The translations under genes were made by a program, and so were the position numbers. A stretch of 6,068 nt of DNA, taken from contig CALGGX010000097.1 in the NCBI GenBank assembly GCA_937916025.1, forward strand, positions 1 to 6,068, written 5' to 3'. The stretch is from an uncultured Selenomonadales bacterium. Lineage in GTDB: Bacteria > Bacillota_C > Negativicutes > Selenomonadales > Selenomonadaceae. Shown piece by piece: positions 1 to 4,840 of this stretch (its first letter is position 1; every line of letters begins with the position of its first letter). Under the pieces are notes generated by a model that saw only the letters and a program-made list of their open reading frames with translations, was not told the DNA's origin and searched no databases.

Positions 1-717
1 TCCGCCAATTGGGGGACAAATGGGTATTTCAAAATAGAAATCCTTCAAGAAAGCTCCGATTACGTTGCGTACAAGGCAACTCCAACAAACCCTTTAACCA
101 TAATTAATCATAAAGGAAATGAAGAAGAGATTACGGGGATTAACTCCGATGATGTAAGGGATTTTGCAAACGGAGTGTATCACAAATTTGTCGATTCTAA
201 CGGGTCCGAGCTTTTAAAAAACTCCATCTTTTACCGGACAAGAGAGCCGATAGGCCAGGTAAATGATGTTTGGGTTAAATTAGGTGAGCCGATTAAACAA
301 TACAAGTATGACGGCGAAGCCTGGCAAGAATACACAAAAGTCCTTGTCGGAACGTTTACGATAAACCAGGGACAGATAGTATCGTTTGAAAATACGGGAT
401 TATTCTCAAACGGGTATAATCTGGTAAACACAAATAAGAACAGGGAGTTGATTGCGGGGTTTGGAATTCCTGATTACACAAAAGGAGTAGGAAAAACATC
501 AAATACAAACTACGTAGCTGAAACAAACGGGTATTTGGTAGCGTATTCAAACCTTGGACTTGGCGGTGCAACAATAACAGTAGACGGTGTGCTGGTACGA
601 CAAAAATATGGCGCAAATGACGGGGTTCCGGTCGTGGATGTTGCGTGTTTTATCAAAAAGGGGTCTACATACTCCGCTTATGCGACTAACAGTATTATTT
701 GGTATCCAGCGGGATAA
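1..717 (+). CDS. Phage-type tail/fibre protein, 3' end only (5' truncated by window edge)
   Basis: The frame is open from base 1, so the gene begins outside the window; 238 residues and a TAA stop at 715-717 are visible. An internal GTG at 175 would give a shorter ORF, but there is no reason to choose it because the frame continues upstream without a stop. The protein is rich in Gly, Asn, Thr, Tyr and Val, with no membrane segment or catalytic motif. A short Trp/Gly-rich module lies at about residues 88-110 (VWVKLGEPIKQYKYDGEAW), a pattern seen in modular phage fibre and baseplate proteins. The last ~90 residues look like a compact beta-rich tip ending in SIIWYPAG, as expected of a receptor-binding end domain. 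Its base and codon use (AAA, ACA, ATA, AAT) is more AT-rich than the genes from 1000 onward, which fits prophage or other transferred DNA. The phage assignment is by style, not by a diagnostic motif; a surface or cell-wall protein is the main alternative. Confidence 0.6.
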   Translation, partial: SANWGTNGYFKIEILQESSDYVAYKATPTNPLTIINHKGNEEEITGINSDDVRDFANGVYHKFVDSNGSELLKNSIFYRTREPIGQVNDVWVKLGEPIKQYKYDGEAWQEYTKVLVGTFTINQGQIVSFENTGLFSNGYNLVNTNKNRELIAGFGIPDYTKGVGKTSNTNYVAETNGYLVAYSNLGLGGATITVDGVLVRQKYGANDGVPVVDVACFIKKGSTYSAYATNSIIWYPAG

Positions 718-721
718 GCGG

Positions 722-736
722 CCGGCTGCAAGCCGG
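722..736 (+). other. GC-rich hairpin just after the tail gene
   Basis: CCGGCT (722-727) and AGCCGG (731-736) are perfect inverted repeats around a GCA loop, starting 5 bases after the stop codon. There is no following T-run, so it does not qualify as an intrinsic terminator. It sits immediately before the GGGGAG ribosome binding site of the next small frame and overlaps it at 735-736, so it could modulate translation of that frame. Confidence 0.4.
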
Positions 737-747
737 GGAGCGAGCGG

Positions 748-864
748 ATGAAATATGTAAGTCTACCGCAAACAGTCATTCTACGTTCTGTCACCCTGAA
801 TTTATTTCAGGGTCTGTCATATTACAAAAGTAGGTACCATCCCCTATTAAATGACAGATGCTGA
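748..864 (+). pseudogene. Start of a small phage-side gene overrun by the repeat element
   Basis: An ATG at 748 follows a good ribosome binding site, GGGGAG at 735-740, with a 7-base spacer, 30 bases after the tail gene stop. This is typical spacing within a phage operon. The frame runs 38 codons to TGA at 862-864. Only the first ten or so residues (MKYVSLPQTV) lie outside the repeat. The remainder, including VTLNLFQG, is the translation of the palindromic repeat that starts at 777 and is not expected to be functional protein. I read this as the intact start of a gene that once continued, now replaced by repeat sequence. It could also be a chance start. No function can be assigned. Confidence 0.4.
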
Positions 865-943
865 TGTTCAAGAACGGCAGGCTCACACGTTTCGCCCTGG
901 GCTTAACGGTTCGCTTTGCCACAAGTTCAGCATGACAAGAATG
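777..943. repeat. Palindromic intergenic repeat element, about 167 bp
   Basis: The two ends are imperfect inverted copies. The left end reads CATTCT, six extra bases, then TGTCACCCTGAA; the complement of the right end reads CATTCTTGTCATGCTGAA. Inside, CCCTGAA (794-800) and TTCAGGG (806-812) form a 7-bp hairpin with a 5-base loop, flanked by direct copies of TCTGTCA (787-793 and 813-819). A second pair, ATGCTGA (858-864) and TCAGCAT (927-933), encloses a hairpin at 888-908 built from CGTT/AACG and GCCC/GGGC. The motif GTCATGCTGAAC is familiar from palindromic intergenic repeats scattered in many bacterial genomes. It encodes no transposase and no clear target-site duplication is visible, so any mobility would need outside help. 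Confidence 0.7.
794..812. repeat. 7-bp perfect hairpin within the repeat element
   Basis: CCCTGAA, loop TTTAT, TTCAGGG. It is the best-formed stem in the element. There is no T-run on either side, so it is not a canonical terminator, although it sits where the two convergent transcription units meet and could slow or end transcription from either side. Confidence 0.6.
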
Positions 944-1712
944 TTGACATTTGGAAATAGAATGTAAAACAGTTAAAATGCGTGAGCTTGCCGCAAAAAT
1001 CATTCCCCGCGCGATAATGAATCGTGATCACGACATTCGCTTCGAGCAGTCGTTTAAATTCCGGCATCAGCGAGCGTACAACCTTGAATGACATGTTCGG
1101 CGAAAAAATTTCCAATTTCGTTTTCGTCCCAATGAGCGCATCTTCAAATTGCCGAAAAACATGGCAACCGTCCGACGTCGTCTCGAGCATGTCAAAGATC
1201 AATTGCTGAATGTCTTCGCGCCGAGCTTCGATATTTCTGAGCAATCGGCGTTGCGCGCAATTCGTTTTTCGCAATTGCTCGCGCAGACATTTGATTTGAT
1301 TGGAATAATGAAATTCAATTTCCTGCAACCGCTCCGGCGGTTCGGATTTGAGTTGCTCGAAAGTCCGTTGCATTTCGTCATTGAGTTGTTTCAGTCGTTT
1401 GATATCCGAAGCGCGGTCGTTTTCGCAATAAACGATCAGAGAAATGACGAATCGAGTCGTCATTAAGGTTGAGAAGTAAATCAACGCGCGCGTCAATCGT
1501 TCGTCCGCAATGCAGAAGTCAATGCCCATGACGATTGACGCTGCAACCAAGCTCCAACCTTCGATTTTTCGTTTCGCTTGCGAGCGGCATTGTCGAAAAA
1601 AATTGCAACACAATCGAGTTCCGGCGGCGATGCTCAACATCACTGCAATCGGAAGCGCAGGAAAAAACATCAAAAACAAACTCGGAATCACAACCAAAAC
1701 GAGCAACTTCAT
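927..1712 (-). CDS. Membrane/coiled-coil protein with a truncated PLD-like domain, 3' end lost in repeat
   Basis: From the ATG at 1712 the product is 261 residues. Residues 3-30 are strongly hydrophobic, followed by two further likely membrane stretches at about 53-69 and 76-95. Residues 100-176 are charged and Gln/Leu-rich, with a probable coiled coil broken by a Pro-Pro near 125. Residues 185-234 resemble the first beta-alpha-beta unit of phospholipase D-family domains: a strand with KLEIFSPN, a helix VVRSLMPEFKRLLEA, then a strand VVITIHYR. The HxKxxxxD catalytic motif that should follow is absent. The last ~17 residues are Phe-rich, and the final codons TCA TGC TGA lie inside the 777-943 repeat, so the natural C-terminus appears to be missing. 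An alternative ATG at 1733 adds 7 residues but lacks a ribosome binding site; an in-frame TAA 12 bases upstream of it rules out longer starts. It is the last gene of the murF unit. The PLD assignment is by pattern only. Confidence 0.6.
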   Translation of the reverse strand: MKLLVLVVIPSLFLMFFPALPIAVMLSIAAGTRLCCNFFRQCRSQAKRKIEGWSLVAASIVMGIDFCIADERLTRALIYFSTLMTTRFVISLIVYCENDRASDIKRLKQLNDEMQRTFEQLKSEPPERLQEIEFHYSNQIKCLREQLRKTNCAQRRLLRNIEARREDIQQLIFDMLETTSDGCHVFRQFEDALIGTKTKLEIFSPNMSFKVVRSLMPEFKRLLEANVVITIHYRAGNDFCGKLTHFNCFTFYFQMSTFLSC

Positions 1713-1765
1713 AATTCCGAATTCACCTGCCATGTCGAAAACTTAAGCACGGCGGCTTCCGACAC
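1709..1765 (-). CDS. Possible 18-codon leader ORF coupled to the membrane protein gene
   Basis: Directly after the stop of the OB-fold gene there is a strong AAAAGGAG ribosome binding site (GGAG at 1771-1774) followed 5 bases later by GTG at 1765. That frame encodes VSEAAVLKFSTWQVNSEL and ends in TGA at 1709-1711, overlapping the ATG at 1710-1712 of the membrane protein gene as ATGA. This geometry would let ribosomes finishing the leader restart on the membrane protein, which otherwise has only a weak GGTG-type site. The peptide itself is not recognisable. It may instead be the remains of a longer N-terminus separated by a frameshift. Confidence 0.35.
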   Translation of the reverse strand: MSEAAVLKFSTWQVNSEL

Positions 1766-1777
1766 GCGCTCTCCTTT

Positions 1778-2155
1778 TCAATACGCCTTCCGAATGATGA
1801 TCTCGAGCACGTCGTTGTAGATGCAAACTTCGCCGTCAATCGTCACGAGCGAGCCTTCGCGCCGAGCCGTCTCAATCAATGCCTTCTGTTTTGCATTTTC
1901 TTCCGGATTGTCGTCGTTGCGAAACAGCACGCCTTTGATCGTCTTTTGATTGCTCGGATCTTGCAAGATTGGAAAGATATGCCCCTTGCCGCCGCTGATC
2001 GAAACGACATTCGCCCGCACCGTCACCGGCTCGCCGTTCATCGCGCGCGTAATGCCGAATGCGCTGTCACACTCGACGCAACGATTGTACGCAAACCAAC
2101 TGCCGATAACGATCAGAAACAGCGCGAGCCATCTCGCCGCCTCTCTACTCGCCAT
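1778..2155 (-). CDS. Membrane-anchored OB-fold protein (small, uncharacterised)
   Basis: A 125-residue product. The ATG at 2153-2155 has a GGAG (2164-2167) at 8 bases, and its ribosome binding site touches the murF stop codon, so the two genes are almost certainly co-transcribed. Residues 9-23 (WLALFLIVIGSWFAY) form one membrane segment or uncleaved signal anchor, followed by a Cys-x-x-Cys pair at 26 and 29. Residues ~40-125 have the strand pattern of an OB fold of the tRNA-anticodon/helicase type: VTVRANVVSIS, then HIFPILQD, KGVLFR, a charged helix rich in Lys and Glu, then LVTIDGEVCIYNDVLEIII. OB folds bind nucleic acids or oligosaccharides. With the fold placed after the membrane segment it probably faces outside the membrane, where DNA or a wall polymer could be the ligand. 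Ligand and role are unknown; the fold call is by pattern and moderately secure. Confidence 0.7.
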   Translation of the reverse strand: MASREAARWLALFLIVIGSWFAYNRCVECDSAFGITRAMNGEPVTVRANVVSISGGKGHIFPILQDPSNQKTIKGVLFRNDDNPEENAKQKALIETARREGSLVTIDGEVCIYNDVLEIIIRKAY

Positions 2156-2167
2156 TGCCGAATCTCC

Positions 2168-3532
2168 TTAAATGAGTTCGATGATCTTTTCCATGCGCAT
2201 TGCGCGCGAGCCTTTAAACAAAATCGTATCGCCGTTTGTCAAAATGCCGCGCAGAAATTCCGCCGCCTCTTCATGACTGTCCGCCATGAAAATATTTTCG
2301 ATGCCCGCCTCGCGCGCGCCTTCGGCGATCAATTTTCCGAGTCGCCCGTATGTCACGAGCACGCCGAATTGATTTTTCGCAAGCTCCTCGCCGAGCGAGC
2401 GATGAAGATTTTCTGCCAAATGCCCGAGCTCGAGCATATCGCCGAGTACCGCGATTTTTCTGCCGGAGGCAATTTCTGCCGTCGTCCGAAGTGCCGCGCG
2501 CATCGATGCCGGACTTGCGTTGTAAGCATCATTGATGATGTGCAAGCCGTCGCGATCGATGATCTCAAAGCGCATTTTTGTCGTCGCGAGCGTCGTGAAA
2601 CCCGCGCGGAGTTCTTTTTCATGCAAGCCGAGCACCACGCCCGCCGCAATCGCCGCCAAAGTATTGCTCACATTATGCCGACCGAGAATCGGAATCTCGC
2701 AATCGTATTCCTTATTGGAGTATTTGACGGTGAACGTCGTCGACGACCGCCGCGTGATCAAATTCGTCGCGCGAATATCGGCTTCGCATTCGAGTCCGTA
2801 CGTGATCACTTTGACGCCCGGCTTGACGCGATCGATCATCGCCGCGACATTCGCATCGTCCGCATTCAAAATCACGGTGCCGCAGGCATCGATCGACTCA
2901 ACCAATTCCGATTTCGCGCGGGCAATGTTTTCAATCGAGCCGAGCAATTCGACATGAACTTCGCCGACGTTGGTGACGATTCCGATCGACGGTTTGACAA
3001 TCGCCGCGAGCGGAGCGATCTGATTTAAGCCGCGCATTCCGATCTCGACAACCGCCGCGCGATGATTTTCGTTGAGCTCGAAAAGCGTTTGCGGCACGCC
3101 GATCTCGTTGTTGTAATTCGACGAAGTTTTGAGCACCGAGCCGAGTGCCGAGAGCGCGGCGGCAGTCAAATCCTTCGTCGTCGTCTTGCCGCTCGAACCG
3201 GTGATCGCCACGATCGGAATGTTGAATTTGTCTCGCCATGCGCCCGCCAATTTCTGATAAGCGGCGAGCGTGTCCTCGACGGCAAAGACCGTGCCGCGCG
3301 TCGGAATATTTTTCTGCTCGCAATCGTCGCCGATTAAAACTCCGGCGGCTCCCTTCCCGATCGCTTCGCAAGCAAACTCCTCGCCGTTGAAACGCTCGCC
3401 CTTGAGCGCAATGAAAAGACTGCCTTCAGTGATCTTTCGGCTGTCGGTTGTCACGATTGAAAAATTATTTTCATCTCCGCGAACGAGCTTTGCATTCGCC
3501 GCGCGGAGTATTTCTTCTGTTGTCAAAAACAA
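2168..3532 (-). CDS. murF: UDP-N-acetylmuramoyl-tripeptide--D-alanyl-D-alanine ligase MurF
   Basis: MurF is the last cytoplasmic Mur ligase: it joins D-Ala-D-Ala to UDP-MurNAc-tripeptide using ATP, giving the pentapeptide precursor of peptidoglycan. The 454-residue length is normal. The N-terminal UDP-substrate domain includes TTDSRKITEGSLFIALKG (28-45). The central ATPase domain carries the P-loop TGSSGKTTTK (111-120), NYNNEIGVP (139-147), VEIGMRG (162-168), TNVGEVHVE (187-195), the AKSE segment (206-209) where Mur ligases have their modified lysine, and LGRHNVSN (283-290). The C-terminal domain has NDAYNASPASM (334-344), LGDMLELG (363-370) and KGSRAMRMEKII (440-451). All expected motifs are present, so it should be active. 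The start is TTG at 3530-3532: GGAG lies 9 bases upstream and a TGA in frame just before it excludes a longer start. It heads a minus-strand unit away from any visible murE or mraY. Confidence 0.97.
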   Translation of the reverse strand: MFLTTEEILRAANAKLVRGDENNFSIVTTDSRKITEGSLFIALKGERFNGEEFACEAIGKGAAGVLIGDDCEQKNIPTRGTVFAVEDTLAAYQKLAGAWRDKFNIPIVAITGSSGKTTTKDLTAAALSALGSVLKTSSNYNNEIGVPQTLFELNENHRAAVVEIGMRGLNQIAPLAAIVKPSIGIVTNVGEVHVELLGSIENIARAKSELVESIDACGTVILNADDANVAAMIDRVKPGVKVITYGLECEADIRATNLITRRSSTTFTVKYSNKEYDCEIPILGRHNVSNTLAAIAAGVVLGLHEKELRAGFTTLATTKMRFEIIDRDGLHIINDAYNASPASMRAALRTTAEIASGRKIAVLGDMLELGHLAENLHRSLGEELAKNQFGVLVTYGRLGKLIAEGAREAGIENIFMADSHEEAAEFLRGILTNGDTILFKGSRAMRMEKIIELI

Positions 3533-3540
3533 CTCGTCAC

Positions 3541-3548
3541 TCTCCTTT
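3541..3548 (-). promoter_or_regulatory. Ribosome binding site that fixes the TTG start of murF
   Basis: Read on the minus strand this is AAAGGAGA, with GGAG at 3542-3545 and a 9-base spacer to TTG at 3532. No ATG or GTG exists in frame between the upstream stop codon and this TTG. A GTG inside the spacer is out of frame and soon hits a stop. Confidence 0.8.
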
Positions 3549-3563
3549 CAAATGCTTGATTGA

Positions 3564-3591
3564 AGTATATCAGATCGCTTGCCGTTTGCAA
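3564..3591 (-). promoter_or_regulatory. Predicted sigma-70-type promoter of the murF unit
   Basis: On the minus strand the -35 is TTGCAA (3586-3591) and the -10 is TATACT (3564-3569), with a 16-base spacer. The -10 matches consensus at five of six positions and the -35 at four. The start point would fall near 3557, leaving a short leader of about 25 bases that carries the ribosome binding site. The -35 hexamer is the same six base pairs used by the divergent promoter. Confidence 0.55.
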
Positions 3592-3614
3592 AGGGCTTAA
3601 TATTAATGTAAAAT
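3586..3614 (+). promoter_or_regulatory. Predicted sigma-70-type promoter of the HAD-kptA-hisZ unit
   Basis: TTGCAA (3586-3591), a 17-base spacer, then TAAAAT (3609-3614). The -10 matches consensus at five of six positions, and the spacer is optimal. The start point would lie near 3621, giving a leader of about 27 bases before the ATG at 3648. Because TTGCAA is its own reverse complement, it also serves as the -35 of the murF promoter on the other strand. Confidence 0.55.
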
Positions 3615-3647
3615 GACGGGCGAGAAAAATTTTTTGAGGTGATGACA

Positions 3648-4292
3648 ATGAAGAAGGGCGCGATTTTTGACATGGACGGCACGCTCGTCGACACGGAAAA
3701 ATTTTACACTCGCGCATGGTTGGAGACCGCCGACGACTTCGGTTTGGAACGCAATCCCGATGTCTCGCGCATGTGCGCTGGCGGCTCTCGAAGACAACAC
3801 AGATGGATCATCGGCAAAATGTTTCCGACCGTCGATGCGGACGAATACATCGATCATACGATCGCGCGCGTCAAGAAGTGGTCGGAAGAGGATTTGCAAT
3901 TGATGTCCGGCGTCAAAGAGACGCTCGAGCAGTTCCGCGCGGACGGATTGAAAATGGCGGTGGCGTCGAGCTCGCCGATGGCGGATATCGAGCGCAATTT
4001 GACTCGCGTCGGCATCATCGATTACTTTGACGCGCTGGTGAGCGGGCAGGATTTCGAGCACTCGAAGCCGTTGCCGGACATCTTTATCTTCTCCGCCGGG
4101 CGAATCAACATTCTGCCGCGCGATTGTCTCGTGTTTGAGGACAGTTTCAACGGCGTGAAGGCGGGGCATGCGTCCGCTTGCGAGACGATCATGATCATCG
4201 ATCAGGTTCGTCCGACCGATGAGATCAGAGAAATTGCCGACGGCGTTTATGAAAGTTTTGATGAGTATCTTCGCGATTGGAGGCAGAAATGA
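3648..4292 (+). CDS. HAD-superfamily (subfamily IA) phosphatase/phosphomutase
   Basis: A 214-residue hydrolase of the beta-phosphoglucomutase/phosphoglycolate phosphatase-like group. All four HAD motifs are visible: motif I DMDGTLVD (8-15) with the nucleophile Asp8 and acid/base Asp10; motif II Ser107 in AVASSS; motif III Lys140 in SKPLPD; motif IV FEDSFNGVKAG (163-173) with Glu164-Asp165 for magnesium. Residues ~16-88 are the helical cap that decides substrate. The substrate is not predictable: sugar phosphates, phosphoglycolate or nucleotides are all possible. The start at ATG 3648 is chosen because GAGG at 3636-3639 lies 8 bases upstream; GTG 3639 and ATG 3642 in the same frame overlap or abut that site. 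It is the first gene of a tight unit; its stop at 4290-4292 is one base from the kptA start, so kptA translation is probably coupled to it. Confidence 0.9.
   Translation: MKKGAIFDMDGTLVDTEKFYTRAWLETADDFGLERNPDVSRMCAGGSRRQHRWIIGKMFPTVDADEYIDHTIARVKKWSEEDLQLMSGVKETLEQFRADGLKMAVASSSPMADIERNLTRVGIIDYFDALVSGQDFEHSKPLPDIFIFSAGRINILPRDCLVFEDSFNGVKAGHASACETIMIIDQVRPTDEIREIADGVYESFDEYLRDWRQK
4279..4283 (+). promoter_or_regulatory. Ribosome binding site that sets the TTG start of kptA
   Basis: GGAGG lies inside the last codons of the HAD gene, 10 bases before TTG at 4294. Longer in-frame starts reach back into the HAD gene and lack such a site, and the ATG at 4289 is in another frame. Starting at 4294 puts the conserved SKFLSLILRHKPE segment at residue 7, as in the family. 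Confidence 0.7.
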
Positions 4293-4293
4293 T

Positions 4294-4836
4294 TTGTCGA
4301 TCAAAAATATCAGCAAGTTTCTCTCGCTGATCCTGCGCCACAAGCCGGAGACGATCGGCGTTTCACTCGACAAAAACGGCTGGGTTGATGTCGACAAATT
4401 GATCGAAGGCTGTCGAAAGGCGGGCAAAAATATCAGCGCGGCGGTGCTCGAACGAGTCGTCGTCGAAAACGACAAAGCGCGATTTTCATTCAACGCAAAC
4501 AAGACGAAAATTCGAGCCAATCAGGGGCATTCGCGCAATGTCGACGTCGAATTGGAAGAAAAATCGCCGCCGCTGTATTTGTATCACGGTACGCTCGCGC
4601 GCAATTTGCCGTCGATCAAAGAAAAAGGTTTGCTGAAAATGCAACGTCTTCATGTACATTTGTCGACAGATTCCAAAACCGCGCGGAAGGTTGCCGGGCG
4701 TCGCGTGGGCAAATCGCTGATCTGCAAAATCGATGCGGCGGCGATGGCGAAAGACGGATTTAAATTCTTCCAATCGGTGAACGGCGTCTGGCTGACCGAT
4801 CACGTGCCGCTGAAATACATTACATTTTTGGAGTGA
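4294..4836 (+). CDS. kptA: RNA 2'-phosphotransferase KptA (Tpt1 family)
   Basis: KptA/Tpt1 enzymes transfer an internal RNA 2'-phosphate to NAD+, giving ADP-ribose 1'',2''-cyclic phosphate, nicotinamide and repaired RNA. With the TTG start at 4294 the product is 180 residues, matching bacterial homologues of about 180-185. The N-terminal winged-helix RNA-binding lobe contains SKFLSLILRHKPE (7-19), DKARF (60-64) and IRANQGHS (73-80). The C-terminal NAD-binding lobe contains LYHGT (96-100), RLHVHLS (118-124), RRVGKS (136-141) and NGVWLTDHVP (163-172). The Arg-His-Arg-Arg catalytic set is present as Arg15, His16, Arg63 and Arg118, with spacing matching characterised bacterial Tpt1. It should therefore be active. 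The RNA substrate in bacteria is unresolved, since they lack the tRNA-splicing ligase pathway that makes the 2'-phosphate in yeast. It lies 1 base after the HAD gene and 4 bases before hisZ. Confidence 0.95.
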   Translation: MSIKNISKFLSLILRHKPETIGVSLDKNGWVDVDKLIEGCRKAGKNISAAVLERVVVENDKARFSFNANKTKIRANQGHSRNVDVELEEKSPPLYLYHGTLARNLPSIKEKGLLKMQRLHVHLSTDSKTARKVAGRRVGKSLICKIDAAAMAKDGFKFFQSVNGVWLTDHVPLKYITFLE

Positions 4837-4840
4837 TTAA

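Noticed and set aside
722..745. The hairpin after the tail gene as an intrinsic terminator
   Set aside because: There is no T-run after the stem, and it overlaps the ribosome binding site of the following frame.
777..943. A CRISPR array or an insertion sequence
   Set aside because: There are no regularly spaced direct repeats with unique spacers, no transposase frame and no clear target-site duplication.
944..970. A perfect TTGACA at 944-949 resembling a promoter
   Set aside because: No acceptable -10 hexamer occurs at a 16-18 base spacing (the bases there read like AAACAG); the nearest AT-rich candidates are at the wrong distance.
791..1003. A 70-codon minus-strand frame across the repeat as a continuation of the PLD-like domain by frameshift
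   Set aside because: Its translation has no HxKxxxxD or other PLD motif and is mostly repeat sequence.
1946..3028. A 360-codon plus-strand reading frame
   Set aside because: It lies opposite murF and the OB-fold gene. Its Arg/His/Ala-rich translation has no recognisable motifs and reflects the CG-rich codon pattern of the real genes on the other strand.
3603..4520. A 305-codon minus-strand reading frame
   Set aside because: It is antisense to the HAD gene and the start of kptA, both of which have full sets of family motifs; its translation is low-complexity and without motifs.
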